DNA of 57,250 nt from Acetobacteraceae bacterium (GTDB taxonomy: Bacteria; Pseudomonadota; Alphaproteobacteria; Acetobacterales; Acetobacteraceae): positions 118,072-175,321 of the forward strand of contig DNXO01000073.1 of NCBI GenBank assembly GCA_003506895.1. The letters are read 5' to 3'. Positions 34,796 through 42,289 of this stretch are shown in pieces. The translations under genes and the position numbers were made by a program. The notes under the pieces were generated by a model. It was not told the origin of the DNA and made no database searches. It was given only the letters and a program-made list of their open reading frames with translations. Numbering within the stretch: position 1 is the stretch's first letter; each line of letters begins with the position of its first letter.

Positions 34796-35776
34796 CTACA
34801 ACGTCGCGAAAATCTCGCCCAGCTTCCGGATCGATCCCAGCACCTTGTCCTGCTCCAGCCCCGGCCACTGGCTGCGCATGATGAAATGGTCAACGCCAAG
34901 CAGTTCGGTGTAACGGATGATTTCGTCCTTCACCGACTCCTTGTCGCCGATGATGAACCGGTCCTTGGCGAAATCGTCGAAGTTGGTGCCCTCCAGCGGG
35001 CTGGTCATGCCCCACTGTGCATAGGCCGCATACTTGTATTCCAACGCCGCCTTGCATTCCGCATACGCCGATGCTCGGCTTTCCCCGACATAGCACTCCC
35101 GAGCGATCGGGAACTCCAGCGGAGGGCGCCCAAACTCCTTCAGCGCCGCGCGATAGGTGTTCATCTGCGGCCTGATCTCCTGGATCGAAGACGCGTTCGC
35201 GATCAGCCACGCATCGCCAATCCGAGCCGCTCTGCGGACCGCGGAATCCACCAGGCCGGCGACATAGATCGGAGGACCACCGGCACGCACCGGCTTCACG
35301 CTGATGCCGGCATCGCGGACGGTGAAGAATTTGCCCTCATGGGTGATGCGTCCGCCGCCCCATAGCTTACGCATCAGCGTCACGCTCTCGCTGAACCGCC
35401 CGGCCCGTTCGGCATGGGTGATCCCGAAGGCGGTGAACTCAGGCTCGCGGTAGCCCAGCCCGGCACCCAGCACGTAATTGCCGCCGGTGATCACATCCAG
35501 CGTCGCGGCTTCCTCGGCCACGTGCATCGGGTTCAACAACGGCAGGATCAGGATGTTCGGGCCGATGACCATGCCCTTCGCCTCGGCGGCCAGGTAAGCC
35601 ATCGCCGGCATGATCTGCAACATCTGCATCGGGTATGTCAGCCAATGGTGCGGGAACCATAGCGAGGCGTATCCGGCATCGCGTGCCACGCGAACCTGTT
35701 CCACCAACATCGGCACCTGCGCCGCGACGTTGGTTTCCTCCGGCCACTGGGTATTGATGAAAAGCCCGACTTTCAT
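34796..35776 (-). CDS. LLM-class flavin-dependent oxidoreductase
   Basis: A 326-residue luciferase-like fold protein: KVGLFINTQWPEETNVA at the start, WFPHHWLTYPMQ, GPNILILPLLNPMHVAEEAATLD and GNYVLGAGLGYREPEFTAFG in the barrel, and GGPPIYVAGLVDSAVRRAARIGDAW near the phosphate site. It uses reduced flavin to oxidise an unknown substrate. AAAGGGGATAGG supports the start. Only 30 bases upstream lies the end of an IS630 remnant, so its original promoter region may have been replaced. A second member of the same superfamily converges on it. Confidence 0.85.
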   Translation of the reverse strand: MKVGLFINTQWPEETNVAAQVPMLVEQVRVARDAGYASLWFPHHWLTYPMQMLQIMPAMAYLAAEAKGMVIGPNILILPLLNPMHVAEEAATLDVITGGNYVLGAGLGYREPEFTAFGITHAERAGRFSESVTLMRKLWGGGRITHEGKFFTVRDAGISVKPVRAGGPPIYVAGLVDSAVRRAARIGDAWLIANASSIQEIRPQMNTYRAALKEFGRPPLEFPIARECYVGESRASAYAECKAALEYKYAAYAQWGMTSPLEGTNFDDFAKDRFIIGDKESVKDEIIRYTELLGVDHFIMRSQWPGLEQDKVLGSIRKLGEIFATL

Positions 35777-35806
35777 GGCACCTATCCCCTTTGCGTGATC
35801 GCCATG

Positions 35807-36334
35807 CTAAGCAGAGATTCGTAGCTTGGCCAACGGAACAGCCATTCGCTCACGGTTGAGGTCCTGGACGGCGGTGTGGATGGCTTGGTCGAGCGCGGCG
35901 ACATCGGTGAAGGTTTGATGGGCGAGGTGATGCGCCTTGAGGTCGTGCAAGACGACTTCGATGTCGTTGAGTTCTAGGGCATATTTTGGCAGCCATTCGA
36001 CGGTGAGCCGGCGCGACCGCGCCACGAGGGCCGCGAGCGAGAGCTTACTGACGTGGATCGGCCCATTGTCCCCGACCAGCACGACCGGCTTGGCGGGCCT
36101 ACCGGGCTTGGGGCCGTAGAGGTCGTCGAGTTGCTCGAGATGGGCCACAAAGTCGGTGCTGCGCTTGGTTGGGCTGGTATGGACGATGAGTTGGCGCGTG
36201 ACGTGATCGAGCGAGTCCAGCACCGCCACCTTCTTGGCTTGTCCCGACGCCGGGACGCGCAAGTCTGCTCCGGACTTCGCCCAGGCGCGCGTGAGATAGG
36301 GATGCGTCAACGCCTCGCTTTCGAGCAACGTAAC
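35807..36334 (-). pseudogene. IS630-family transposase remnant
   Basis: The last about 175 codons match the C-terminal DDE part of IS630-type transposases: SEALTHPYLTRAWAKSGADLRVP, VVLVGDNGPIHVSKLSL with the second catalytic Asp, WLPKYALELNDIEVVLHDLKAHH with the Glu, and the common ending PLAKLRISA. The N-terminal half and the first catalytic Asp segment are missing: the expected EDES-like context reads LLESEAL, and the 40 codons before it are not family-like. No inverted repeat pair can be matched. It is a deletion remnant, not a mobile element. Confidence 0.8.
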
Positions 36335-36488
36335 CCCGGTCCTACGCTTGGCGTATGGCCAATCTCGTCTGTTGCCGAACCTGATGGGGATAACCAACCG
36401 ACACTGGAACAGACACCGACGCGGAAGGTCCCATAGTCCCATAACCTTGGCGCGCAACAGAAAATTCGGATGGGTCCTCAGTTTGGGA

Positions 36489-36749
36489 TTAGATTCTCCG
36501 CGCCTTAGCCAACGCGCGCTTTGCGCGTTTCGCGACGGCGTCTAGGTCGTCTTTCAATGTTGAAACAAACTCATCAATTTCGGCGTCCGACATAAGAGTG
36601 CTCGATAACAAAGGTGAGCCATCGCGTGCTGTTTGCCCCCAATGGGCAAGGCAAAGGCGTATAAATGGCTTGAAGGGTAATTGCCGTTCCGGCCCGACTT
36701 TTTCCATTTCGGTAATCTCAAAATCAATACAGCCAATCGTGCTTGCCAT
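36489..36749 (-). CDS. Small orphan protein in accessory patch
   Basis: An 86-residue protein (alternative start five codons upstream). The first part is MASTIGCIDFEITEMEKVGPE, with a short beta-like segment; the last 35 residues form a charged helix (EIDEFVSTLKDDLDAVAKRAKRALAKAR). I recognise no family. Base composition is less GC-rich than the flanking catabolic genes, in keeping with acquisition. It lies between an IS630 remnant and another lower-GC orphan. Confidence 0.5.
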   Translation of the reverse strand: MASTIGCIDFEITEMEKVGPERQLPFKPFIRLCLAHWGQTARDGSPLLSSTLMSDAEIDEFVSTLKDDLDAVAKRAKRALAKARRI

Positions 36750-36955
36750 CGGTTCGTCCCTCACCGCGATAGTGGCTAAAGTCGAACTAAGGCATTACTA
36801 AAAATTGAGACCGCTTGCAAGGAACGTTGGGTGATTGTAAGAATGCAGTCTTTATCCTTAGGTCGCCCGTTTTCTGTGAATGTCCTGCATCCGGCTTGGC
36901 CGACTCGCCCACTCATCTCAAACGGGTTGGACTTCGAAAGGGAGGGCGTCTAATA

Positions 36956-37594
36956 ATGGAGACGCAGGCTGTTTCGTTTGAGGCGGAGATAGGCTTTCTC
37001 CGCTTGGTGCTAGCGGCTAACGACCGCGAGAACGTTCTTTGGCCCCCAGAGAACTCCGAGTTTGCGGTAAAAACTCTGCTGAAGGCGAGAGGCACAGTTC
37101 CAAGCCTTGATGACGCGGCCTCTATAATCGGCCCCGAAGTGTTGGAGGCGCTCGCCCCTGCTATAATTCAGAAGCGGAAGTTGGAAAATGCGTTCCTAGG
37201 CTATCATAGCGGATGCCACTATTGCGGCGCCACAGACAACCTTTCGAGGTTTGATTTCGCGCTCATGCGGGTTGAGCACTCGGGACGAAATTGGGGAGAG
37301 GTGGCCGCAAGCATCGCGTTGAGTGCCGTATTGCTGCCTGTCCTTGGTGGAGGAATGCTTCGAGTCCCCGGAAAATCATTCAATGGAGCGGCAGTTCACC
37401 TGCGCCTAGTAGTCTGCAAGGCCTGCCAAATCAAAGAAGGAAACTTCTTTGGAGCTTTCGTATTGAATGAGAAAAAGGCCAGCAAACATCCTCTGTGGAA
37501 CGAGCTTGTTTCTGCGGGATTTACTAAATTTTTATCTCACGATACATTGCCAGATGAATTCAAATTCAAACATATGGTTTCCATGAAGCTTTGA
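36956..37594 (+). CDS. Orphan protein with split CxxC pair, accessory patch
   Basis: A 212-residue protein of unknown family. It has GCHYCGATDN near residue 85 and VCKACQIKEGN near residue 155; these CxxC pairs could bind one zinc, as in HNH-type or zinc-ribbon folds, with a His in RVEHSG between them. A hydrophobic stretch (ASIALSAVLLPVLGGGML) sits in the middle. The N-terminal 70 residues are helical. GC content is visibly low for this chromosome. The ATG at 36956 has GGGAGG eleven bases upstream; the longer frame from 36815 is less likely. Confidence 0.6.
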   Translation: METQAVSFEAEIGFLRLVLAANDRENVLWPPENSEFAVKTLLKARGTVPSLDDAASIIGPEVLEALAPAIIQKRKLENAFLGYHSGCHYCGATDNLSRFDFALMRVEHSGRNWGEVAASIALSAVLLPVLGGGMLRVPGKSFNGAAVHLRLVVCKACQIKEGNFFGAFVLNEKKASKHPLWNELVSAGFTKFLSHDTLPDEFKFKHMVSMKL

Positions 37595-37859
37595 GGGGAA
37601 GACTCCTCTAAATATTTCGAGAGCCGGTTCGAAACCGGGCACCGTGGTGCCCCAGGGCAACCAGGGTCCATTGGCACAGACGCTCCCCTCGGGGAGGGTC
37701 GAGCACGGGTTGGGGCTGCGTCTGCCAACCATTGGTCGTATTTGGTCATCGTCGTTTTTGGACCACCCAGCCGGACTACTGTCCACGTCGGATGAAAGTG
37801 TCGGCGCCCTAATTAGGGCCGGGCTTGAACCCGCGCAAACCGCGCGCCACATTCCACGC
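37595..37859. other. Non-coding stretch rich in short hairpins
   Basis: Between the orphan gene and the next small gene are 265 bases with several perfect inverted repeats: CCGGTT-N3-AACCGG (37624-37638), GGGCACC-GT-GGTGCCC (37637-37652) and CTCCCC-TC-GGGGAG (37683-37696). Open frames run through it on both strands, but their translations are low quality. GGTTCGAAACC at 37626-37636 resembles a tRNA T-loop, yet no complete tRNA folds around it. Function unknown; a structured RNA or an old insertion boundary are possible. Confidence 0.4.
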
Positions 37860-38138
37860 ATGAAAGATCACCCGCCGCCTGAATTGGAAATGACGATCGA
37901 AGGCGAGTTTGTCGAGCCGCGATCGGCCCCGATCGCGAACCGCATCCTGTTGTGGGCGATCGTCGTGGCGGTGCTGGCCGGCGCATTGTCGATCGCCGCA
38001 CTCGCGCTGTGGTTCGCACTGATGATCTTGCCCGTCGCGGTTGGCGCGGGGGCGGTTGCGTACGGCGTCTATCGCTACCGGCTGTGGCGCATGCAAAGCG
38101 CATTGTCCGGCCAACGGAATCTGTGGCGCCGTAGCTAG
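37860..38138 (+). CDS. Small membrane protein
   Basis: A 92-residue protein with an acidic N-terminus (MKDHPPPELEMTIEGEFVEP), one long or two adjacent membrane helices (about residues 27-65: LLWAIVVAVLAGALSIAALALWFALMI in two parts) and a basic tail (YRYRLWRMQSALSG). No family recognised; typical of small alphaproteobacterial inner-membrane orphans. It overlaps the convergent oxidoreductase gene by 4 bases. The ATG at 37860 is chosen because upstream codons cross the structured region. Confidence 0.65.
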   Translation: MKDHPPPELEMTIEGEFVEPRSAPIANRILLWAIVVAVLAGALSIAALALWFALMILPVAVGAGAVAYGVYRYRLWRMQSALSGQRNLWRRS

Positions 38139-39172
38139 GCGCTGACAACCGCCGCCGCGGAAGCGGTCCGCGGCATCATCTCCCGTGCCAGCAGTTCATA
38201 CGACCGCCGCCGAACCTCGGGATCGTGCAGCGTCGTCAGAATGGCGATCTCCTCCACCCCGTGCTCTGCCGCCAAGGCATTCAGTTTCCCGGCGACGACA
38301 TCTGGCGTGCCGTAGAAAGCGCCTGCTCGCAGCCGGTCCAGCCGAACCTGATCACCGTCGGACAACGGCCGTTGTGCCGCCTCCTCGGGTGACAGCAGCG
38401 CGGTGAACACGCCCCGGTCGCGGTTCAGCCGCCACATCTCGCGTGACCGGAAATGATAGGCGGCTTCTTCCTGAGTCTCCGCCGCCATCGCCCAGACGCA
38501 GATCGCGGCATGGGGGGCAGGGAGGTCCGCACTTGGCCTGAAACCCTCTCGGTACATCGCCAGCGCCTGGGCCGCGCCCTGTCCGTCGCCGATGAAATGG
38601 GCAAAGCAGAACGGCAGGCCGAAATACGCCGCCACCTGGGCGCCGTAGTCGGAACTGCCAAGAATCCAAACCTGCGGCTTCGTCGGACCAGACGGCTGCG
38701 CCCGGATATCCCGGAACGGATGCCCCTCAACCAGCTTTTCGCCTGCCACCCAGGCGAGCAGATCGCGCACCTCGGCCGGGAATTGGTCTGCCGCGGTTTC
38801 GGCCCTGGGGTTCAGCGCATAGGCCGTTCGCCCATCAGACCCCGGCGCCCGTCCAAGCCCCAGATCGATCCGGCCCGGCGCGATCGCGTCCAGCACCCGG
38901 AACTGCTCCGCCACTTTCAACGCCGAGTAATGCGGCAGCATCACGCCCGCCGACCCCACGCGGATACGATTGGTGGTGGCCGCGATGGCCGCGATCAGGA
39001 TTTCCGGCGCCGTTCCGGCCTGGCTGTCGGAGTTGTGGTGTTCGGCACACCAGTACCGGTCATACCCCAACGCCTCGCAATGGGCGGCCAGCGCGATGCT
39101 CTCGCGGATGGACGTGTGGGGCGAGCGCCCGGAGACGATCGTGGATTGGTCGAGAACCGACAGCCGAACCAT
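38135..39172 (-). CDS. LLM-class flavin-dependent oxidoreductase (MsnO8/alkanal-type)
   Basis: A 345-residue luciferase-like protein of the single-component group: RLSVLDQSTIVSGRSPHTSIRESIALA, RYWCAEHHNSDSQAGTAPEILIAAIAA, RIRVGSAGVMLPHYSALKVAEQF and GRIDLGLGRAPGSD. These motifs are classic for FMN-dependent members annotated as alkanal-monooxygenase-like. C-terminal DVVAGKLNALAAEHGVEEI is also usual. It may act alone with a reduced-flavin supply; substrate unknown. The ATG at 39172 fits family starts. It is 72 bases from the DUF445 gene on the same strand. Confidence 0.87.
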   Translation of the reverse strand: MVRLSVLDQSTIVSGRSPHTSIRESIALAAHCEALGYDRYWCAEHHNSDSQAGTAPEILIAAIAATTNRIRVGSAGVMLPHYSALKVAEQFRVLDAIAPGRIDLGLGRAPGSDGRTAYALNPRAETAADQFPAEVRDLLAWVAGEKLVEGHPFRDIRAQPSGPTKPQVWILGSSDYGAQVAAYFGLPFCFAHFIGDGQGAAQALAMYREGFRPSADLPAPHAAICVWAMAAETQEEAAYHFRSREMWRLNRDRGVFTALLSPEEAAQRPLSDGDQVRLDRLRAGAFYGTPDVVAGKLNALAAEHGVEEIAILTTLHDPEVRRRSYELLAREMMPRTASAAAVVSA

Positions 39173-39244
39173 GAACCCCGCCTTACCTGACCTATGTGTA
39201 ATCACGTGATCCGCGTCGGTGAGTCCACCCACGCGGATTACGCG

Positions 39245-40519
39245 CTAGAACGAGAACCGCGCCCCAACCAACGTGTCCAGCACCGCATACAGCAGGCCGC
39301 CGATCAGGAACCCGACGATCGTCCCGTTCACCCGGATATACTGCAAGTCGCGCCCGACACGAAGCTCCAGCCGGTCCACCACCGTTGCGGTGTCCCAGTT
39401 CGCGACCACCTGGCCGATGAAGTCGGCGATGCGAACCTGCGCGGTGGGCAGCAAGGACCGGATAATGCCCTCCGCCGCCGATTGCAGCCGCGCCCGGGCG
39501 GCGGGATCCGCTTCCAGGATCGCACCCAGATTGCCAAGCGCCGCTTCGACATAGGCCACGACGCGTCCATTCGGCCGGGCGATATCCGCCTCCAACCCAA
39601 CGCGGATGCGCGCCCAGACGTCCCACATCCAGGCCTGGATGGTTTCATGCGCCACAACCCGCCGGATCGCCGCCCCGACTTCCGCCGCGCGCGCCGGGTC
39701 GGTCTCCATGCGGTCGATTTCCCGCCGCACCCATTCGTCGAATGCCAGCCGCAGTTCCGATCCATCCGGGCTCATTTTATCCAGTTCGGCGTTGATCAGC
39801 CCCAGCACCCGGCGCGCGACCGAGGCGCCGATCGCCCAGCCGACCAACCGGCCGCCCTGTTCGCGAACCCGTTCCGCGATCGCCGTACGCAGGGCATCTT
39901 CCCGGCTGGCCAGTGCGGTTTTCAACTGTCCAAGGATGAAGCCGAACACCTCTTGATGGCGCCCGCCATCGACCAGGTTATGCAGCGCCCGAGCGACCAC
40001 TTTCCCGGACGCGGGGCCGCCGACGATGCGCGGGACGACGCGGGCCAGCACCCGCCGTGCCCGTCCGTCCTCGACGCTCGCGAGCAGCTTGGGCAACATG
40101 CCCGAGAGCGCCACCGCCGCCGGGTGGGCCGCCGCCGGGTCGGCGAGGAAGCGATGCACGATGCCGGGCAGATCCAGGCGTCGAAGGACGTTCGACACCT
40201 CCTGGCCGGTGAAGACATGATTAGCGACGAACCGTCCAAGTGCCTGACCCAGGCGGGCGCGCTGATTGGGAATGATCGCGGTGTGCGGAATTGGTATGCC
40301 CAAGGGATGCCGAAACAGCGCGGTGACAGCGAACCAATCGGCGATCCCGCCGATGAACCCAGCCTTTGCGGCGGCTTGCACCAGGCCGCTCCACCAGTTC
40401 TGCGGCACGAAATAGGTCGCCAGGGTGATCGCGGCCATCAGCACCAGCAGGCCAGTGGCGAACAGGCGATGGTTCCGCAGGGTTCGCCGAGCGAGGATAT
40501 CGGGATCAGGATCGGTCAT
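39245..40519 (-). CDS. DUF445 family membrane protein
   Basis: A 424-residue protein of the DUF445 (YjiN-like) family. N-terminal helix LLVLMAAITLATYF, then the family core KAGFIGGIADWFAVTALFRHPLGIPIPHTAIIPNQRARLGQALG in parts, and a hydrophobic C-terminal anchor (GTIVGFLIGGLLYAVLDTLV). Members are inner-membrane proteins without known activity. Start ATG at 40519 preferred over a frame start at 40567. It is divergent from the metal ABC transporter, sharing a 63-base control region. Confidence 0.85.
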   Translation of the reverse strand: MTDPDPDILARRTLRNHRLFATGLLVLMAAITLATYFVPQNWWSGLVQAAAKAGFIGGIADWFAVTALFRHPLGIPIPHTAIIPNQRARLGQALGRFVANHVFTGQEVSNVLRRLDLPGIVHRFLADPAAAHPAAVALSGMLPKLLASVEDGRARRVLARVVPRIVGGPASGKVVARALHNLVDGGRHQEVFGFILGQLKTALASREDALRTAIAERVREQGGRLVGWAIGASVARRVLGLINAELDKMSPDGSELRLAFDEWVRREIDRMETDPARAAEVGAAIRRVVAHETIQAWMWDVWARIRVGLEADIARPNGRVVAYVEAALGNLGAILEADPAARARLQSAAEGIIRSLLPTAQVRIADFIGQVVANWDTATVVDRLELRVGRDLQYIRVNGTIVGFLIGGLLYAVLDTLVGARFSF

Positions 40520-40568
40520 CGGGACCCTGTTTAAGCGCGCGGCGGCCTTCCGTCCAACCGAGCGCAAT

Positions 40569-40581
40569 GTTATACTGTAAC
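40569..40581. promoter_or_regulatory. Candidate Zur-like operator
   Basis: GTTATACTGTAAC is a near-perfect palindrome (10 of 13 positions symmetric, GTTA..TAAC ends) embedded in AATGTTATACTGTAAC, which resembles proteobacterial Zur/Fur boxes of the ATGTTATA type. It ends one base before the ATG of the gene at 40583 in front of a zinc/manganese-type ABC transporter, and could also act on the divergent DUF445 gene. Confidence 0.45.
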
Positions 40582-40582
40582 C

Positions 40583-40684
40583 ATGATTGATCCCTTGTCC
40601 CCCACGGCCGGTGCCGGGTCCCGCCTGTTCCTGGCGGCGGCCGTGCTTTGCTGCCTGTGGGCCGCCGTGGTCTGGGCACTGTGA
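40583..40684 (+). CDS. 33-residue membrane peptide ahead of the metal transporter
   Basis: An ATG at 40583 opens a 33-codon frame (MIDPLSPTAGAGSRLF, then a hydrophobic helix LAAAVLCCLWAAVVWAL) whose TGA overlaps the GTG of the ATPase gene as GTGA. The overlap and the single membrane helix argue for a real leader gene translated with the transporter. No Shine-Dalgarno is evident and the operator-like palindrome abuts the start, so a leaderless message is possible. Confidence 0.45.
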   Translation: MIDPLSPTAGAGSRLFLAAAVLCCLWAAVVWAL

Positions 40685-41343
40685 TCACGCTCGATAACAT
40701 CACATTGCGTCACGGCAACCGGTTGGTCCTGACGGGCCTGTCCGGTCGCTTCGAGTCGGGCAGCCAAACCGCGCTGATCGGCGCGAACGGCTCCGGCAAG
40801 ACAACCCTGCTGCGTGCGATTGCCGGGCTGCATCCATTGGCTGGCGGCCGCATCGACTGGGACGGCTTCCACCGGCGGGATATCGCGCTGCTGGCCCAAG
40901 GCAGCCACCTGGACCGGTCGTTCCCGATCACCTGCCGCGACGTGGTGGCCCTGGCCGCAACCCGGCTCGGCCCCTTCCGCTCCATCGGCAAGGATAAGTT
41001 GGCGGCCACCCGCGCGGCGCTGGAGCGGGTGGACCTCGGCGAGATGGAGAACCGGCCGATCCAGGCGCTCTCGGCCGGCCAGTTTCAGCGCGTGTTGTTC
41101 GCCCGCACTATCGTGCAGGACGCTCGGCTGATCCTGCTGGACGAACCGTTCACCGCCGTGGATGCCGCCACCACCCAGGTGTTGCTGTCGGTCATCCAGG
41201 ACTGGCACGCACAAGGCCGCACCGTGATCGCGGTGCTGCACGACATGGAGCTTGTGCGCGAGCACTTTCCACACACCTTGCTGCTCAGTGGCCAAACCGG
41301 ACACTGGAATGCCATGCCGGATCCGGGATTGCAGGCAGCCTGA
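40681..41343 (+). CDS. Metal ABC transporter ATPase (ZnuC/MntA-like)
   Basis: A 220-residue ATPase of the zinc/manganese uptake class. Walker A GANGSGKTTLL, signature LSAGQFQRVLFART (a degenerate LSGGQ, as in several ZnuC-like proteins), Walker B LILLDEPFTAVD and H-loop VLHDMELVREHFPHTLLL. GTG start within a GTGA overlap. The next gene, its permease, starts on the last base of its stop (TGATG). No substrate-binding protein gene is near; it must lie elsewhere. Zinc is favoured by the upstream operator-like site, but manganese cannot be ruled out. Confidence 0.85.
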   Translation: MITLDNITLRHGNRLVLTGLSGRFESGSQTALIGANGSGKTTLLRAIAGLHPLAGGRIDWDGFHRRDIALLAQGSHLDRSFPITCRDVVALAATRLGPFRSIGKDKLAATRAALERVDLGEMENRPIQALSAGQFQRVLFARTIVQDARLILLDEPFTAVDAATTQVLLSVIQDWHAQGRTVIAVLHDMELVREHFPHTLLLSGQTGHWNAMPDPGLQAA

Positions 41344-42191
41344 TGCTCGATTTCCTGCTGGAGCCGTTCGCGCTGGGCTTCATGCGCCGCGCCTTGGCTG
41401 GCTGCCTCGCGCTATCCGTTTCCGCGCCGCCGCTTGGCGTTTTCCTCGTCCTTCGCCGCATGAGCCTGATGAGCGACGTGCTCCAGCACGGCGTCCTGCC
41501 AGGGATCGCCGTCGGTGCGATCGCGGCCGGCCTGTCGGTCTGGGCGATGGGCCTTGGCGGCGTGGTCGCCGGTTTGGCGGTCGCGGTTGTGGCTGGCTGG
41601 CTGGCCCGCCGGACGGGCGGGCGAGAGGACAGTCAACTCGCTGGCATGTACCTATTGGCGCTCGCAGCCGGCGTGGCGCTGATCTCCGCGCGGCACAGCC
41701 TGGACCTGACGCACATCCTGTTCGGCAATGTGCTGGCGGTGGACGATGCCGCGCTGTTCGGCATGGCGGGCGTGGCAACCGTGACGCTGCCGGTGTTGGC
41801 GCTGATCTGGCGCCCGTTGGTGCTGGAAAGCCTGGACCCGGGGTTCATGGCCGCGACTGCGGGGAAAGGTGGGTTATGGCACCTGCTGTTCCTGGTGCTG
41901 GTCGTGCTGTGCGTCGTGTCGGGCTTCGTCGCCCTGGGAACCCTGATGTCGGTTGGCCTGATGATGCTGCCGGCGATCGCCGCCAGGCATTGGTCCGATT
42001 CGCTCGCGGGGCAGGTGCGGGTGTCGGTGTTGGTCGCCTGTTTGTCGTCGGTCGGCGGGCTGATTCTATCCTACAATCTCGATATCCCGGCCGGCCCGGC
42101 GATCGTGTTGTTCGCCGGCGGTCTTTGGGTGCTGAGCTTGCTCACAGGACCTCGCGACAGCCTCTGGCGGCAGGCGATACCTGACGCCTAG
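41343..42191 (+). CDS. Metal ABC transporter permease (ZnuB family)
   Basis: A 282-residue ABC-3 family permease with about eight membrane helices. Family core: VFLVLRRMSLMSDVLQHGVLPGIAVG early and MSVGLMMLPAIAARHWSDS late; the conserved DxxxH..LPG element reads DVLQHGVLPG. It forms the membrane channel for zinc or manganese uptake with the upstream ATPase. One-base overlap with the ATPase gene shows tight coupling. It is followed by a 98-base gap to the sugar epimerase gene. Confidence 0.88.
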   Translation: MLDFLLEPFALGFMRRALAGCLALSVSAPPLGVFLVLRRMSLMSDVLQHGVLPGIAVGAIAAGLSVWAMGLGGVVAGLAVAVVAGWLARRTGGREDSQLAGMYLLALAAGVALISARHSLDLTHILFGNVLAVDDAALFGMAGVATVTLPVLALIWRPLVLESLDPGFMAATAGKGGLWHLLFLVLVVLCVVSGFVALGTLMSVGLMMLPAIAARHWSDSLAGQVRVSVLVACLSSVGGLILSYNLDIPAGPAIVLFAGGLWVLSLLTGPRDSLWRQAIPDA

Positions 42192-42289
42192 CCGGTGCGC
42201 TCGTGGATCAAGGCCTGAAAGCATCACCAACCCGCCGCAACCTCGCCATCTTCTGGCGTCAAACCTCACCTCACGCTAAGGAGAGGCCC

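Noticed and set aside
37620..37840. tRNA gene
   Set aside because: T-loop-like motifs occur, but no cloverleaf with acceptor and anticodon arms can be built on either strand.
37532..37861. Minus-strand 109-codon frame
   Set aside because: It overlaps the hairpin-rich gap and the end of an orphan gene; the translation lacks any consistent protein pattern.
33857..39172. F420 or luciferase light-producing gene cluster
   Set aside because: The three luciferase-like genes belong to different subgroups and no F420 synthesis or aldehyde-supply genes are present.
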